Below are positions 8,401-17,547 of a stretch of DNA of 64,000 bases, piece by piece. Position 1 is the stretch's first letter. The number at the start of each line of letters is the position of its first letter. Origin of the DNA: Nematostella vectensis (Eukaryota > Cnidaria > Anthozoa > Actiniaria > Edwardsiidae). The position numbers and the translations under genes are program-made. The notes beneath the pieces were generated by a model that saw only the letters and a program-made list of their open reading frames with translations, did no database searches and was not told where the DNA came from. Where the stretch lies: the NCBI RefSeq assembly GCF_932526225.1, contig NC_064048.1:3051597-3115596 (forward strand), in the 5' to 3' direction.

Positions 8401-11080
8401 GGGTCACATCATCATCCCGCCACAGGAGGCCTGTTTCATAGTGACCATCACGCTTAGTAATGGTCTTCTCCAACTTATCGATAGCCTTCCTGTCTTCCCT
8501 GGACAGATGGTGCGATATAAAACTTGGGGATCCCTTGTCCGTCCCAACACTCTTTGTACCGAAACTCTCCAAATCCCAGAACCGCTCAATCTGATGCTGA
8601 AGTTCTTTCTTATAATCAGCAAAGTTCAGGTTTACTTCCTTGCATGAGGTCTCCCCTTGAAGGGTTCCTGTAATTACCCATCCAAGAGGACCTCTCAAAG
8701 CCTTCAAATCACTGGCTTTCGTCGCTGGTCTACGCACTTCAAACACCTCATGCGCATAGCCAACGTCCTTTCCTATCAGAACCGAAACCTTAGGCATGTC
8801 TACCGAGGGAATCTCAATATCCCTCAGATGCGGGTGTGCCTCTCTGTCAATATCTTTAGGAAGACACTTTTCGTTGACATTGAATTTCTTCGTTACCAAA
8901 CCCTCAGTTACGGGAATTATATCCCCTTCACCACTTGCGTGTTGCAGTTCAAACTCCACAACCTCTATCTGTTCCTTACTACTTCCCATCATGGTGGTGA
9001 TGGATATTTCCTCAGTATGACCTTTAAGTTCGAGTTTCGCTGAAACCTCCGAGCTTATCATAGTTCCTCTTGAGCCATTATCCAGTAACCCATACGTTGT
9101 CAGAGAGTTCCCATTTGGGGCAATCAATTTAACTGGTACAACATGTAGTAACACCGTTTTTGTGGCTCTTTCAGAAAATGTTGCGTATTGCTCGGTTTGC
9201 CTGTGTGGCTCCCCACCCCGGGTGCCCTGAGCATGGTCTCTTCTAGGGGGTCCCTCGGTCGTCCCCTCCCCTGCGCTCGAGTTAAGTTCTTTGGGAGGGT
9301 CATCTTTAGCTCTAGGGGGGTTATGTAACAAGGTGTGGTGTTTTCGCTCACTTTTGCAGTTACAAAAAATGGTTGTATGGCATCTGTCCCTCATATGTCC
9401 TGGCCTAAGGCATATATGACACAATCTCTTCTCCTTTACCAGTCGCCAACGGCCGGGTAAGTCCCTTCCCTTGAAATTTGCACAGTCTGAAAGCCTATGT
9501 TCTCCTTGACAGCAAGGACAGGTCTTAATTGGGGCTTGTTTACCCATAGTAGTTTCAGGGGGTGAGCCTTCCATGTCTGTTTTAAAGACAGAAGTCTGTT
9601 TCTGGTAGTTCTTGCCTTTCCCACCCTGCTCGGGTCTTTTATCACCACCACCCTTGTTCTCACTCATGCTTAGGTTAACAAAACCTGGGTCATTCTTTAT
9701 GGCTGCTTGCCTCTTCACATAATCTGCCAAATCTGAAATCTTAGGGATACCCCCCTTTTCTCTTATCTTGTAGGATACATCACCCCATTTATTTACTAAA
9801 TACTGGGGAAGCCTTCTAACTATCTGTTTCATGTTTGAGATGGTACTGGCTTCAATAGCATATTCCCCAACAAGTTTCTTTGAGGCTGATTCAAGTTGCT
9901 CTGCAAAATCCCTCAGTCCCTTATAATCATGATTGTTCAATCTTGGGCCTCTGGTCAAATTGTCAATACAAGAAGCAGCGACGGTCGCTGGCTGCCCATA
10001 TCGGTCTTCCAAAATATCAACTATCACTGAATAGCTGCAACCGGAAACCCTTTCCACAACTTCAAAAGCCTCCCCCGAGAGGAACTTCGGTAGGAATTCA
10101 ACCTTTTGTGAATCACTTAAAATTTCATCTTCTAAATTATCTCTCAATCTCTTCCTAAAATTAGGAAAGTCACTTGGATTCCCAGAGAACTTAACAGGTT
10201 GCATGGCTTGGAGCATGGTCAGCTTTAACATGATATCAGTACTGTTCACGGGAAGAAAACCAAACGGGGTTTTCCTATAACTACTAGGGGGGGCTTCTTG
10301 GTCATTAATCTGGGGTTTTCTCTCAGGAATGGGGTCTTTAGGATGGGAAGGGCCCTCCATTAGCTTAGGTGTGTCTGGTCTAGGATTATCAGGAATGGGG
10401 TCACATTGCTCGGTCCATTTCATTAGCTTTTCCTCTTGAGACATGGGTGGCATGACCCCTACATCCCCTTTATACTCTTCTGACACACAACTATCAGACT
10501 CACTCCCTCTCTCTTCTAATAACTCAGCTTCCTTTTCTGCGATTTGAACCTGGAACTTGAGCTTACATGCTCTCGCTTTCTGTTCATATTCCAATTCTAT
10601 TTTCTTACGTTCCAGATCCATTCGATGCTGAGCTATCTCTTCTTCTTGTTGCAAAAGAAGCTTTTTCATTTCTATTTTCTCTCTTAATTTCCTAGACCTA
10701 CTAGACAGCCTTGACTTAGTTGAGTTTGACTTTCCTTTCTTCAAACGTTCATTTGCCAATTTAGTAGTAGTTTCACACTCATTACGAGTTTCTTCAAATT
10801 TCTCTTTCACTCTGTTGAATTCATCGGTTGCCAATTCTTCCAAAATGTACGACTGATAGCAGTCCTCATAGTTATTCAAAGCCGACTGTAATTCATTCAA
10901 GGCTGTCTGTATTTCATTGGCTCTAGAGGGATCATCAAGACAAGTTTTGAGCTCTTTCATGTGAATACTCACGCGCCCTAGGTAGCCTCCTAGGGACCTT
11001 TTCTTGCTTTCTATTCGTTCGACTTCACTACTAGCTTCGTTTTCACTCATGTTTCCAAGATAATAATCCTCAGTGTTCAT
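5429..11080 (-). CDS. BEL/Pao Gag-Pol polyprotein (1883 codons)
   Basis: One uninterrupted frame starts at the ATG at 11078-11080, 20 bases inside the 5' LTR. In order: a charged coiled-coil N-terminus (residues about 60-190); a DUF1759 Gag-like domain starting near 297; Cys/His zinc knuckles (about 517-567, including CHICLRPGHMRDRC); a DUF1758 aspartic protease with DNGS near 667; reverse transcriptase with YVDDV near 1093; a Peptidase_A17/RNase H region with DASEAGYGS near 1272; an HHCC integrase finger near 1587-1630; and an integrase core with Asp near 1661, Asp in SDNGSNF near 1721 and Glu in GVWERM near 1774. It ends early in DUF5641 at an in-frame TAG. No other break is seen. It would drive copying and integration of the element in the host germ line. 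Confidence 0.95.
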   Translation of the reverse strand: MNTEDYYLGNMSENEASSEVERIESKKRSLGGYLGRVSIHMKELKTCLDDPSRANEIQTALNELQSALNNYEDCYQSYILEELATDEFNRVKEKFEETRNECETTTKLANERLKKGKSNSTKSRLSSRSRKLREKIEMKKLLLQQEEEIAQHRMDLERKKIELEYEQKARACKLKFQVQIAEKEAELLEERGSESDSCVSEEYKGDVGVMPPMSQEEKLMKWTEQCDPIPDNPRPDTPKLMEGPSHPKDPIPERKPQINDQEAPPSSYRKTPFGFLPVNSTDIMLKLTMLQAMQPVKFSGNPSDFPNFRKRLRDNLEDEILSDSQKVEFLPKFLSGEAFEVVERVSGCSYSVIVDILEDRYGQPATVAASCIDNLTRGPRLNNHDYKGLRDFAEQLESASKKLVGEYAIEASTISNMKQIVRRLPQYLVNKWGDVSYKIREKGGIPKISDLADYVKRQAAIKNDPGFVNLSMSENKGGGDKRPEQGGKGKNYQKQTSVFKTDMEGSPPETTMGKQAPIKTCPCCQGEHRLSDCANFKGRDLPGRWRLVKEKRLCHICLRPGHMRDRCHTTIFCNCKSERKHHTLLHNPPRAKDDPPKELNSSAGEGTTEGPPRRDHAQGTRGGEPHRQTEQYATFSERATKTVLLHVVPVKLIAPNGNSLTTYGLLDNGSRGTMISSEVSAKLELKGHTEEISITTMMGSSKEQIEVVEFELQHASGEGDIIPVTEGLVTKKFNVNEKCLPKDIDREAHPHLRDIEIPSVDMPKVSVLIGKDVGYAHEVFEVRRPATKASDLKALRGPLGWVITGTLQGETSCKEVNLNFADYKKELQHQIERFWDLESFGTKSVGTDKGSPSFISHHLSREDRKAIDKLEKTITKRDGHYETGLLWRDDDVTLPNNRNEADKRLNSLKRKFSREPGLEEKYRAAMEKYITKGHARKLSPEEAQETGPRTWYLPHFAVTNINKPGKLRIIFDAASEYQGTSLNKNLLHGPDCTNSLTGVLLRFREDNVALVADIEGMFLQVGVREEDQDSLRFLWWDKSSDDPPEEYAMNVHVFGATDSPCAANWTLKKTTTDNAGDFGDTTIETVLHNFYVDDVLKSVDTSASAVTLANELTELCGRGGFNLTKFMSNSREVLAEVPIEKRAAPTLDLDLDELPVERALGVRWNVETDTFGFKVSNTEKADTMRGVLSTISSVFDPLNFAAPVIMRGKQIMQALWRRKAPWDEPLSGDILRQWQTWKRELVRLEDLSIPRCYFSRPDHEGVGLQLHHFSDASEAGYGSVSYLRIEYPDGMVECAFVAGKSRNAPIKGSTIPRLELQGALLATRVDQAVRRELDLKPDRVVFWTDSMITLNYINNETRRFQTYVANRVTEIREATNPDQWRHCPGKLNPSDEVSRGLTIDEFLRDERWLNGPSFLRESEDQWPDNKFDSLSEESLEIKKEVFFTDLEPGDGLEKLLTDTSDWMKTIRKVAWVMKFVEWLKIRKHAKPTEKTPGESENKLSPDDIERAKRRIAVLVQRESFPEEVKALKAGKEVNVASAILKLKPVMKGDEVMRVGGRISMAPMSDDAKNPMILPKQSHITTILIRHLHESNGHCGVEQVLSLLREQFWIVKARVAIKAVLGRCIHCRKQRRTTLKQEMGDLPRIRMIPYEPPFTYTGIDYFGPLYVKRGRGRVTEKRWGAIFVCMNSRAVHLELAKSLETDDFILALMRFLNRRGHVVELWSDNGSNFVGADREIREHLEGMDHDKIGRECSAKGCKWIFNPPGATHMSGVWERMVRVVKRSLKAILGKNPLNDEVLTTVFTEAERIANSRPLTRNPENPDDEDPLTPNHFLNVRPTMNLPTDTDERADKYSRKRWRQAQLLANHYWRRWLKEYIPSLQVRSK

Positions 11081-11099
11081 TTACTCTGCCGTCGAATGA
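11081..11099 (-). other. Primer-binding-site interval
   Basis: This short leader between the 5' LTR and the polyprotein ATG reads TCATTCGACGGCAGAGTAA on the minus strand. By position it should hold the tRNA primer site. I could not assign the tRNA. Confidence 0.5.
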
Positions 11100-11492
11100 T
11101 GTTGTAATTCAGATAGGTCAGATAGATGAGATGCTTCTGGATATGAACACAACTTTTATTTTCCACTTGTCGATATTCACGGGTAAAGTTCTACACGAGT
11201 TTCAACTTCAAAATTATCACGAATTACCACGAGATTCGCTGAAATAAACAAATACTGAAGATGAAAATTATGGCAATTTCCGCTAATTATACAAACGCAT
11301 GATACTTACACGGGTGCGGAATCCATCCAAAAACAAATCCATACAATATTCATTAGATTCAGGTCAAAAACTCCAATAAAAAAACTCCAGGAAATTATCG
11401 ACGAACTGAAAACGTTTTGCACGAGGCTATGCGACCGCGCAAAGCTCGGAACCAGGCCTCTAACACAGGGAGCCCGGATAATGGCGACAACA
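11100..11492 (-). repeat. 5' LTR of BEL/Pao element
   Basis: It is identical by eye to 4700-5092 and is followed by the second target-duplication copy GTTGT. As the upstream LTR on the minus strand it should carry the element's promoter. Confidence 0.95.
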
Positions 11493-11497
11493 GTTGT

Positions 11498-12580
11498 TGG
11501 TGGCCTACTCCCAAATGAATGCAATGAAGAAAAAACAGATTGAAAATGCTAACTTCTAATTTCAAACCAAACCCTTTCATTGATTTATGTTTGGGGTAGA
11601 GAGGAATCAAAGAATATCAATTGACTAAAAAATAATCGACGGGAGAGGAGATATAAAGTGAATTGACTCAACTTGAAAGGTTTGGTGAAAAAAATATAAC
11701 AGTAACTAAAATAATTTGATTGAGCATTTCTTGACATTTCCCCTTTCCCATTATCTTAACCCTTTCACCACCACAGGCCTCTAAAGAGGCCATGTCTTTG
11801 CTATCCAAGCTATGTGAACAGAATTCAATTATTGAAAAAGAACAAGGCTGTTGCTAGTGTTATAAAGTTTAAGTATCTTGCCCTAAAAAACTCTTCCCCT
11901 TAATAAAAGTTCCATTAATGTACATTTGTAAAGCTACATTCTGACAAGCTTTGTTCTTGCGAAGAACAATGGATGAAACAGGATTTCAAAGATGGAATAT
12001 AGTGTCAGACACAATTTTAGATAAGATGCAATGCTGAAGATTTAATGTACCATTTTAAGTGGTGATTTTCCATCCCCATGGGAATTAATATCTACAAATA
12101 TACATCCAGTAATGCATTTTATTTTGGTGTTTTGAGAAACCCTGGATCTAACTATTTCAATGAAATAAATCTATACATCTAAAATAAATGTAATGGGCAA
12201 GAGACTTGGAAAGAAAATCCTAAAAAGAAAATATAAGTGAAAGTAATAAATGAAAATTTCTAATTTAAAAATCAAATCAGTTCATTAATTTATTTTTGGT
12301 GTAGAGGGGAAATAGCAAAGAGCATCAATTGCATAAAAATAGTCAACAGGGAGAAGAAAAAGGAAGAAATATAAATCTTCCTTAAATGTTTGGAAAGAAA
12401 ATATAATAACAATAATGTGATAATTATATTCAGTACTTTTCTAAAATAACCCCCTTCCCATCATCTTTAGGTTGATAGAAAACTGTTTTCTTCACAGATT
12501 TATTATTTAAAAAGCAAAAGTTTGTTTTAAGTTTTATATTATATAAGTATCTTGTTCTAAAAAAACCTATGAGTGTGTAC
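11498..12580. repeat. Diverged 0.68-kb direct repeats in fold-back interior
   Basis: The block at 11520-11640 (TTCTAATTTC, then TTGATTTATGTTTGGGGTAGAG) recurs in altered form at 12255-12370 (TTCTAATTTAAA, then TTTATTTTTGGTGTAGAGG). AAGTATCTTG followed by CTAAAAAA occurs at about 11870 and about 12546. This gives two and a bit old tandem copies, continuing the copy left of the retrotransposon. No coding signal is seen. Confidence 0.55.
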
Positions 12581-13490
12581 TGCTGAATCACATAGTAATG
12601 AACTAGTCATTTGCGCCACCTCTCTTTTGGTCCCGCAGAAGTCAGGGGTTAATGTGGGGTTTTAGACCACTTTTTAACCAGAATATGTCAAGAGAGGTGG
12701 TGGTATTGACTGTTTTTGACTCTTAACTTGGAAACAGGCTTTTATTAAAGTTTAATCCCCCACCCTTCCCTGGGACCATGGGTGTGGGTTATCAAATGAC
12801 TAGGAATAAGAACATCCTACTGTTCTCTTCAAGACATGATTTTTTATTCTCATGTCTTCCAGTCTTTAGCATTCATCTTGGCCCTCAGGCAGTTCCTGGT
12901 TCATTAAAGAGTGAAAACAATTATTTATTATTTCTTTCAAAACGATCTTTTTATCAAGCCATTTATAATCTAACTAATTTTCCACAACTATTTGAAAAAA
13001 GAATAAACACATGAGATGCAAGATGCAGACAATAACAACAATACATAGAAAATAGGGTTTTTTATCCTTGGTAAGGAAAATTTCTCTTGTAAGTTGAAAA
13101 AGCTGCTGTATCCTCTAAGGATATGTATCTTCTTAGAACTAAGAGCACAGGATAAAAAGACAAGAACGGTCTTTTTTTAGCAGTATTTGACAAATGCAAC
13201 ACGATATTGGTTAGCCTTTATGAAATATCTCAACACAATCAATCTGCCCTGAAGAAGTCTTATTAAAGACGAATTCCAGTTTTTGTTGTATTGTATTTTA
13301 TTCAACACAATCAAGAATATAGATAAAACGAAGAATGTCAAAACAAAACCTGTCATGCTCAAATAATTTGATTACTAAGTTAAGTACTCGCATTCTCAAA
13401 GCATACAAAAAGGACAACAAAAAGCCTAATATCTGTCATATCCTCAATAGACAATGCAAATCGTCGTCCGAAACTCACCTTGCATTGTTT
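12581..13490. other. Fold-back interior without recognisable gene
   Basis: AT-rich sequence. The open frames are short and look like chance frames. I see no splice-supported exon, RNA gene or repeat family. Confidence 0.4.
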
Positions 13491-14275
13491 TTTTTTTTTT
13501 TTTTTTTTTTTTTTTGGTCGCTTTCTTGTGGTTCTGTTCGCTTTTTAATGTGAACTGTTACTTGCTTAAATTTACTAGCTGGCGAGTGACACCACAGGGT
13601 ACCCGCGCGATGACCACAAAAACCAAGTCGCATACCTATACCATATTTCTATGCCTATGGGGCTACGCGCGCGGCCTGCAGCCGCGCTTGGCTCCGCTAT
13701 TATGAGAAACATGAAAGTAATAATAAGTTTAATTCAACCTCTCGAAGTATCGGCTGGATTACAGGTGAGTCAGAGATACAAGTAAGCACTACAACAAAGT
13801 ACAATTAATTTAAATGTAATCAGCATATTTAACAGTAACGAACTCGTTGAAACGACTCGTATTGATAGGCCTCTGATACGATGTAGATTTAGACCTGAGG
13901 TTATACCCTGAATCATGTGTAATGCGACGCCCTTTAATGATAGGAAAAAGAGGATTCTGTGGTTTGATTCTGGAAACGAACCGCCGGCATGCAATATTTC
14001 TTCGCTCGTGCATTTAAATGTAATCAGCATATTTAACAGTAACGAACTCGTTGAAACGACTCGTATTGATAGGCCTCTGATACGATGTAGATTTAGACCT
14101 GAGGTTATACCCTGAATCATGTGTAATGCGACGCCCTTTAATGATAGGAAAAAGAGGATTCTGTGGTTTGATTCTGGAAACGAACCGCCGGCATGCAATA
14201 TTTCTTCGCTCGTGCAACGTTGGAAGGTTTGCAAGCGTGAGTGAACCCTCATAACTACGACCTGGGAAAGTAAAT
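13491..14275 (-). mobile_element. 5'-truncated LINE 3' end with poly-A tail
   Basis: On the minus strand the frame reads GRSYEGSLTLANLPTLHERR and continues with YNLRSK before a stop. This is the usual C-terminal tail after the reverse transcriptase of CR1/L2/jockey-like LINEs. A T-run at about 13491-13516 on the plus strand is the matching poly-A tail, with a 3'UTR of about 290 bases between. Upstream similarity ends near 14270 at a stop, so only the extreme 3' end was inserted. It may be nested in the fold-back interior or be part of it. Confidence 0.65.
13808..14215 (-). repeat. Exact 204-bp tandem duplication in LINE C-terminus
   Basis: Two adjacent copies with a 204-base period (13808-14011 and 14012-14215) show no difference by eye. 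204 is divisible by three, so each copy encodes the same 67-residue tail with its own stop. The upper copy on the minus strand terminates first. Confidence 0.93.
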
Positions 14276-14623
14276 GTTCATTTCATACTATTTCATTCCT
14301 GTTACCTAAGTCACTTGGTAACGAGGTTTGAGACCTCGAGGGGTAAAAAAAAAATACTTAAAAAGTAATGTTTTTTTGTAAACTAAAAGTCGCTCCGGGT
14401 TAAAACTCCACGGGTTTCTTTGGTTTTCTGTTGAGTATCGCGGTGTTATTTACATACATTTAGGGCGCCTTTCAGGGAATGCGGCGCTTATTCATTTATG
14501 CTAAGATATAAGAGGGGTGAAAATTTATTTATAATGAGGCTGTCAATACATACTATATTGCCCCAATTTCCAACGGTTTTTTGCGTTTACCACCATAACT
14601 TTATAGAACACTTAGAATAGAAC
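14276..14623. other. Fold-back interior, no gene seen
   Basis: AT-rich spacer between the LINE end and the right inverted arm. It has no open frame of note and no repeat match that I recognise. Confidence 0.4.
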
Positions 14624-15237
14624 ACTTTTGATATTTTTCCAGTAACAAGATTAGACGTTAACCTACTAAAATATTTATAATATATTTACATATTTTTCAA
14701 GTTTAGGGCGCCGTGCTCGAAAAGTATGGGTCACTGATTTGCCCTAATCCCGGTCTTCGTAAGATCTTTCATCAACGTTAATTACATTGAGATCGCTTTA
14801 TTTTCCTGGAAGAAATTAACAGAATACCACTCGTGACAATTGGCTTTAATTTGATAGCAATTGATCCGAATCAAACTAAACTCATATAGATGAAAGGTCT
14901 TGGTAAGATCTCTTATCCACGTTAATTAGATTGAGATCGCACCAATTTCCAGGAAATAATTAACAGAATACCACTGGTGACAATTGTCTCTTATTCAATA
15001 GCAATTGATCCGAATCAAACTAAACTTACTCAGATGAAGGGTCTTGGTAAGATCTCTCATCCACGTTAATTAGATTGAGATCGCACCAATTCCCAGGAAG
15101 AAATTAACAGAATACCACTCGTGTCAATTGGCTCTTATTCAATAGCAATTGATCCGAATCAAACCAAACTCATACAGATGAAGTGTCTTAGTGAGGTCTT
15201 TCATCCACGTTAATTAGATTGAGATCGCACCAATTTC
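14624..15237 (-). repeat. Right fold-back arm with inverted 144-bp repeats
   Basis: 14624-14755 is the inverted copy of 4011-4143. From 14756 the 144-bp units follow in inverted orientation: ACAATTGGC or its variants lie at 14837, 14980 and 15124. The last unit breaks off at CACCAATTTC near 15237, where the sequence changes to the 37-bp minisatellite. Confidence 0.9.
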
Positions 15238-15250
15238 GCACCAACTGGTC

Positions 15251-15564
15251 GAACTCTCGTCCCCGCCTGTACATAGCCTTGCGTGACGAACTCCCGTCCC
15301 GCCAGTACATTGCCTTGCGTGACGAACTCTCGTCCCCGCCTGTACATAGCCTTGCGTGACGAACTCTCGTCCCCGCCTGTACATAGCCTTGTGTGACGAA
15401 CTCTCGTCCCCGCCTGTACATAGCCTCGCGTGACGAACTCTCGTCCCCGCCTGTACATAGCCTCGCTTGACGAACTCTCGTCCCCGCCTGTACATAGACT
15501 CGAGTGACGAACTCTCGTCCCCGCCTGTACATAGTCTCGCGTGACGAACTCTCGTCCCCGCCTG
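15251..15564. repeat. 37-bp minisatellite, about 8.5 copies
   Basis: GAACTCTCGTCCCCGCCTGT begins at 15251, 15324, 15361, 15398, 15435, 15472, 15509 and 15546. One 36-base variant unit begins at 15288. Because 37 is not a multiple of three, all three minus-strand frames are open through it, which is a repeat artefact and not a gene. It abuts the outer end of the fold-back arm. Confidence 0.95.
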
Positions 15565-16149
15565 AAAGAAATATTGATGCTCGTAATACACTTGTCATAT
15601 AAAACGTTTACAGGAGAAAATTAATATCGAAGGAGCCACGATTAAGTACCCGCGGCGACTGAGTCCATAATGAGAAAACCGTGTTTGAAAATTTCAAAAA
15701 ACACAAACGCAGAACGAAGAAAAGAGAAACCAACTTATATCACCTCCAAAACCTTCGGTTATTCTTATGACCTAGGCCTTTGGCCGCCTTGCGGCGGGTG
15801 GTCTTGTTTCTTCTTCTGTCCGAGCAAATGGGCTACCGGCTCCTCGCCCGGAACAACATTAACATCAGCTACTGCTACTAGATATTATACTTCAGCCATC
15901 TAAATGAAACAGTATTCATAGAAACAAGAAAATGATAATGGTAGAAGAGTTAAAACAAAATTAATCGAAACGGTACAACAACGATATAAATTTAGAGCAG
16001 ACCAAGCATTTACCGTTCACCCCGCTTAAGTTGAGCAATTCAATAATTTATTCATATTCACTAATCTTATATACTCTGCTCTAATGTATTCAGCGTGAAT
16101 AGCGTGAATAGCGTTCATTAGCCTTTATTACCCTAGTAATACAAACGAA
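15565..16149. other. Intergenic, nothing recognised
   Basis: Mixed sequence with one GC-rich patch near 15775-15800 (TTGGCCGCCTTGCGGCGGGT, a small hairpin). No supported coding exon. Confidence 0.4.
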
Positions 16150-16480
16150 TTTTTGTTGAAGCATGCGTTCGTGACATCGATAACTGGATGACAAATATCA
16201 AGCTCAAATTGAATAAAGAAAAGATTGAGCTACTTACTCTTTGTGCTAAAGATCGTCCGCCCCCGGCAATAAAACTAGTCAATGCTTTTGCTGAAAATAT
16301 TCTACTGAAATCATCTGCAAGGAATATTTGTATTATTTTTGACAAAAGCATGTCCCTTAAATAGCAAAAGTTACAAATATCTGCAAAGCGTGATTTTTCC
16401 ATCTAAGAAACATAATCAAAATTCGTAACTGTTTATCCGTATCGGACACAGACACTCTTGATACATGCTTTGTCAATACT
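16150..16480 (+). pseudogene. LINE reverse-transcriptase fragment (CR1/L2-like)
   Basis: The plus-strand translation resembles the RT region of CR1/L2-like LINEs: DIDNWMTN then KLKLNKEK, later SSARNICIIFDKSMSL. Several stops and frame changes follow in the cysteine-containing part. A longer relative lies at 27716-28380 with the same landmarks. Both are inactive. Confidence 0.72.
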
Positions 16481-17155
16481 GTATGATGTGCGCCCCAAAA
16501 ACTGACAAGACGAGTGTTAACATATCAAGCTATTGGACCACAGGGTTACCACTTTAAACTGGCTCAATCGCAGAGTATCAATCAGCTCATAACACAAACG
16601 AAAATCGTGTCTGCGAAAATTATATTGGTTGTTTTGTTCGAAAGGAAATACTTTTCAAAGTCGTATGACGTTCTGATATGCGATTTTTATTACACAACAG
16701 TTTTTAACTTGGCAAAAAGGACTCTCGAAAATCGCAGACACGATATTCATCTCGAGTTATCGACTAAAACAATGTTTTTAAACATGAACTCTCTACGATG
16801 AATTTCGTTGATATAATAGCTTCTTAAAGCACGCAGATTAAAGCGAAACTCATAGCAAAGTTATTTGCTGCTAAAGCTGTGTAAACATAAATGCGATTAT
16901 GTGGCAATCTGTCAATACTCCATTCAGCGCCGACCAATCACGAGCAAGCTCCCGGTGAAGGGATGAGCAGTTAGCTGTTTTTCCACTGGGAATTACTTTA
17001 AATCCACAGACATATGCTGACATATTCCTTTCTATGAAAAATATACATCGAATTGGTAATGTTGAAAGTCTTTTGCGTTACAAAATTCAACATTCTTGGG
17101 TCAGTACGCAGCTCTTACAAGCTGCAATTTGATTGGGCAAATGAACAATATCCGC
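16481..17155. other. Intergenic, nothing recognised
   Basis: No open frame with family resemblance, no tRNA-like fold and no repeat shared with the rest of the window was noticed. Confidence 0.35.
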
Positions 17156-17547
17156 ACCTCGACACAAAGAACGAGAAGAATAGAGACGAAAGAACTCCTT
17201 TGCAGAACAAAGATAATAGGAGACAGAGCAGCTGCGTACTTACATTCCTCGACGGTGTTAAACAGGCAATGGTTTTGAAGCTTGTTTGTAGCTTGGAATC
17301 GGCTGTTCTTAGAGGTACAACGATTAGATTTAAATACAATTTTTGTGAAATGTTCCGTTATGTTCTGTTATATAAATTAAACTAAATTAAGAGATAACAA
17401 ATTACTTATGGTGCTCCGAAAACTGATAATTCTGAATTTTAGACCGTGAGAAAAAAAAAGAGCAAGTACACAGCTGCTTTGTCTCCTATTATCTTTGCTC
17501 TACAAAGGAGTTCTTTTGTCTCTATTCTTCTCGTTCTTTGTGTCGAG
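17156..17547. repeat. Long inverted repeat, arms of about 82 bases
   Basis: The left arm at about 17156-17239 starts CTCGACACAAAGAACGAGAA. Its inverted copy lies at about 17466-17547, with a handful of mismatches, around a spacer of about 225 bases. A transcript across it would form a long hairpin. It may be a MITE or a fold-back duplication. An open plus-strand frame over the left arm shows no known domain. Confidence 0.85.

Larger units (their letters stand above)
4700..11492 (-). mobile_element. BEL/Pao LTR retrotransposon, recent insertion
   Basis: The element lies on the minus strand. It has two 393-base LTRs with TGTTGT...ACAACA ends, a single long Gag-Pol frame, a polypurine tract beside the 3' LTR, and a 5-base target duplication GTTGT at 4695-4699 and 11493-11497. 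I found no mismatch between the LTRs by eye, so the insertion is young. It landed inside the fold-back element. BEL/Pao assignment rests on the DUF1759, DUF1758, RT, Peptidase_A17, integrase and DUF5641 order. No envelope gene is present: only about 120 bases separate the frame end from the 3' LTR. Confidence 0.95.
3486..15237. mobile_element. Fold-back-like element with long inverted arms (contains nested BEL/Pao)
   Basis: The left arm (3486-4143) and right arm (14624-15237) are inverted copies of each other. Each has outer 144-bp tandem repeats and an inner unique part beginning CCGGGATTAGGGCAAATC on the left. Inverted arms made of tandem repeats define fold-back elements. Subtracting the 6.8-kb retrotransposon leaves an element of about 5 kb. 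No transposase is visible inside, so it would be non-autonomous. An alternative is a satellite array split by an inversion. No target duplication was recognised at the outer edges. Confidence 0.55.

Noticed and set aside
15188-15598. Three overlapping minus-strand open frames over the minisatellite, rich in Gly, Arg and Ser
   Set aside because: They arise because a 37-base unit without stops cycles through all three frames. No start context, splice sites or family resemblance.
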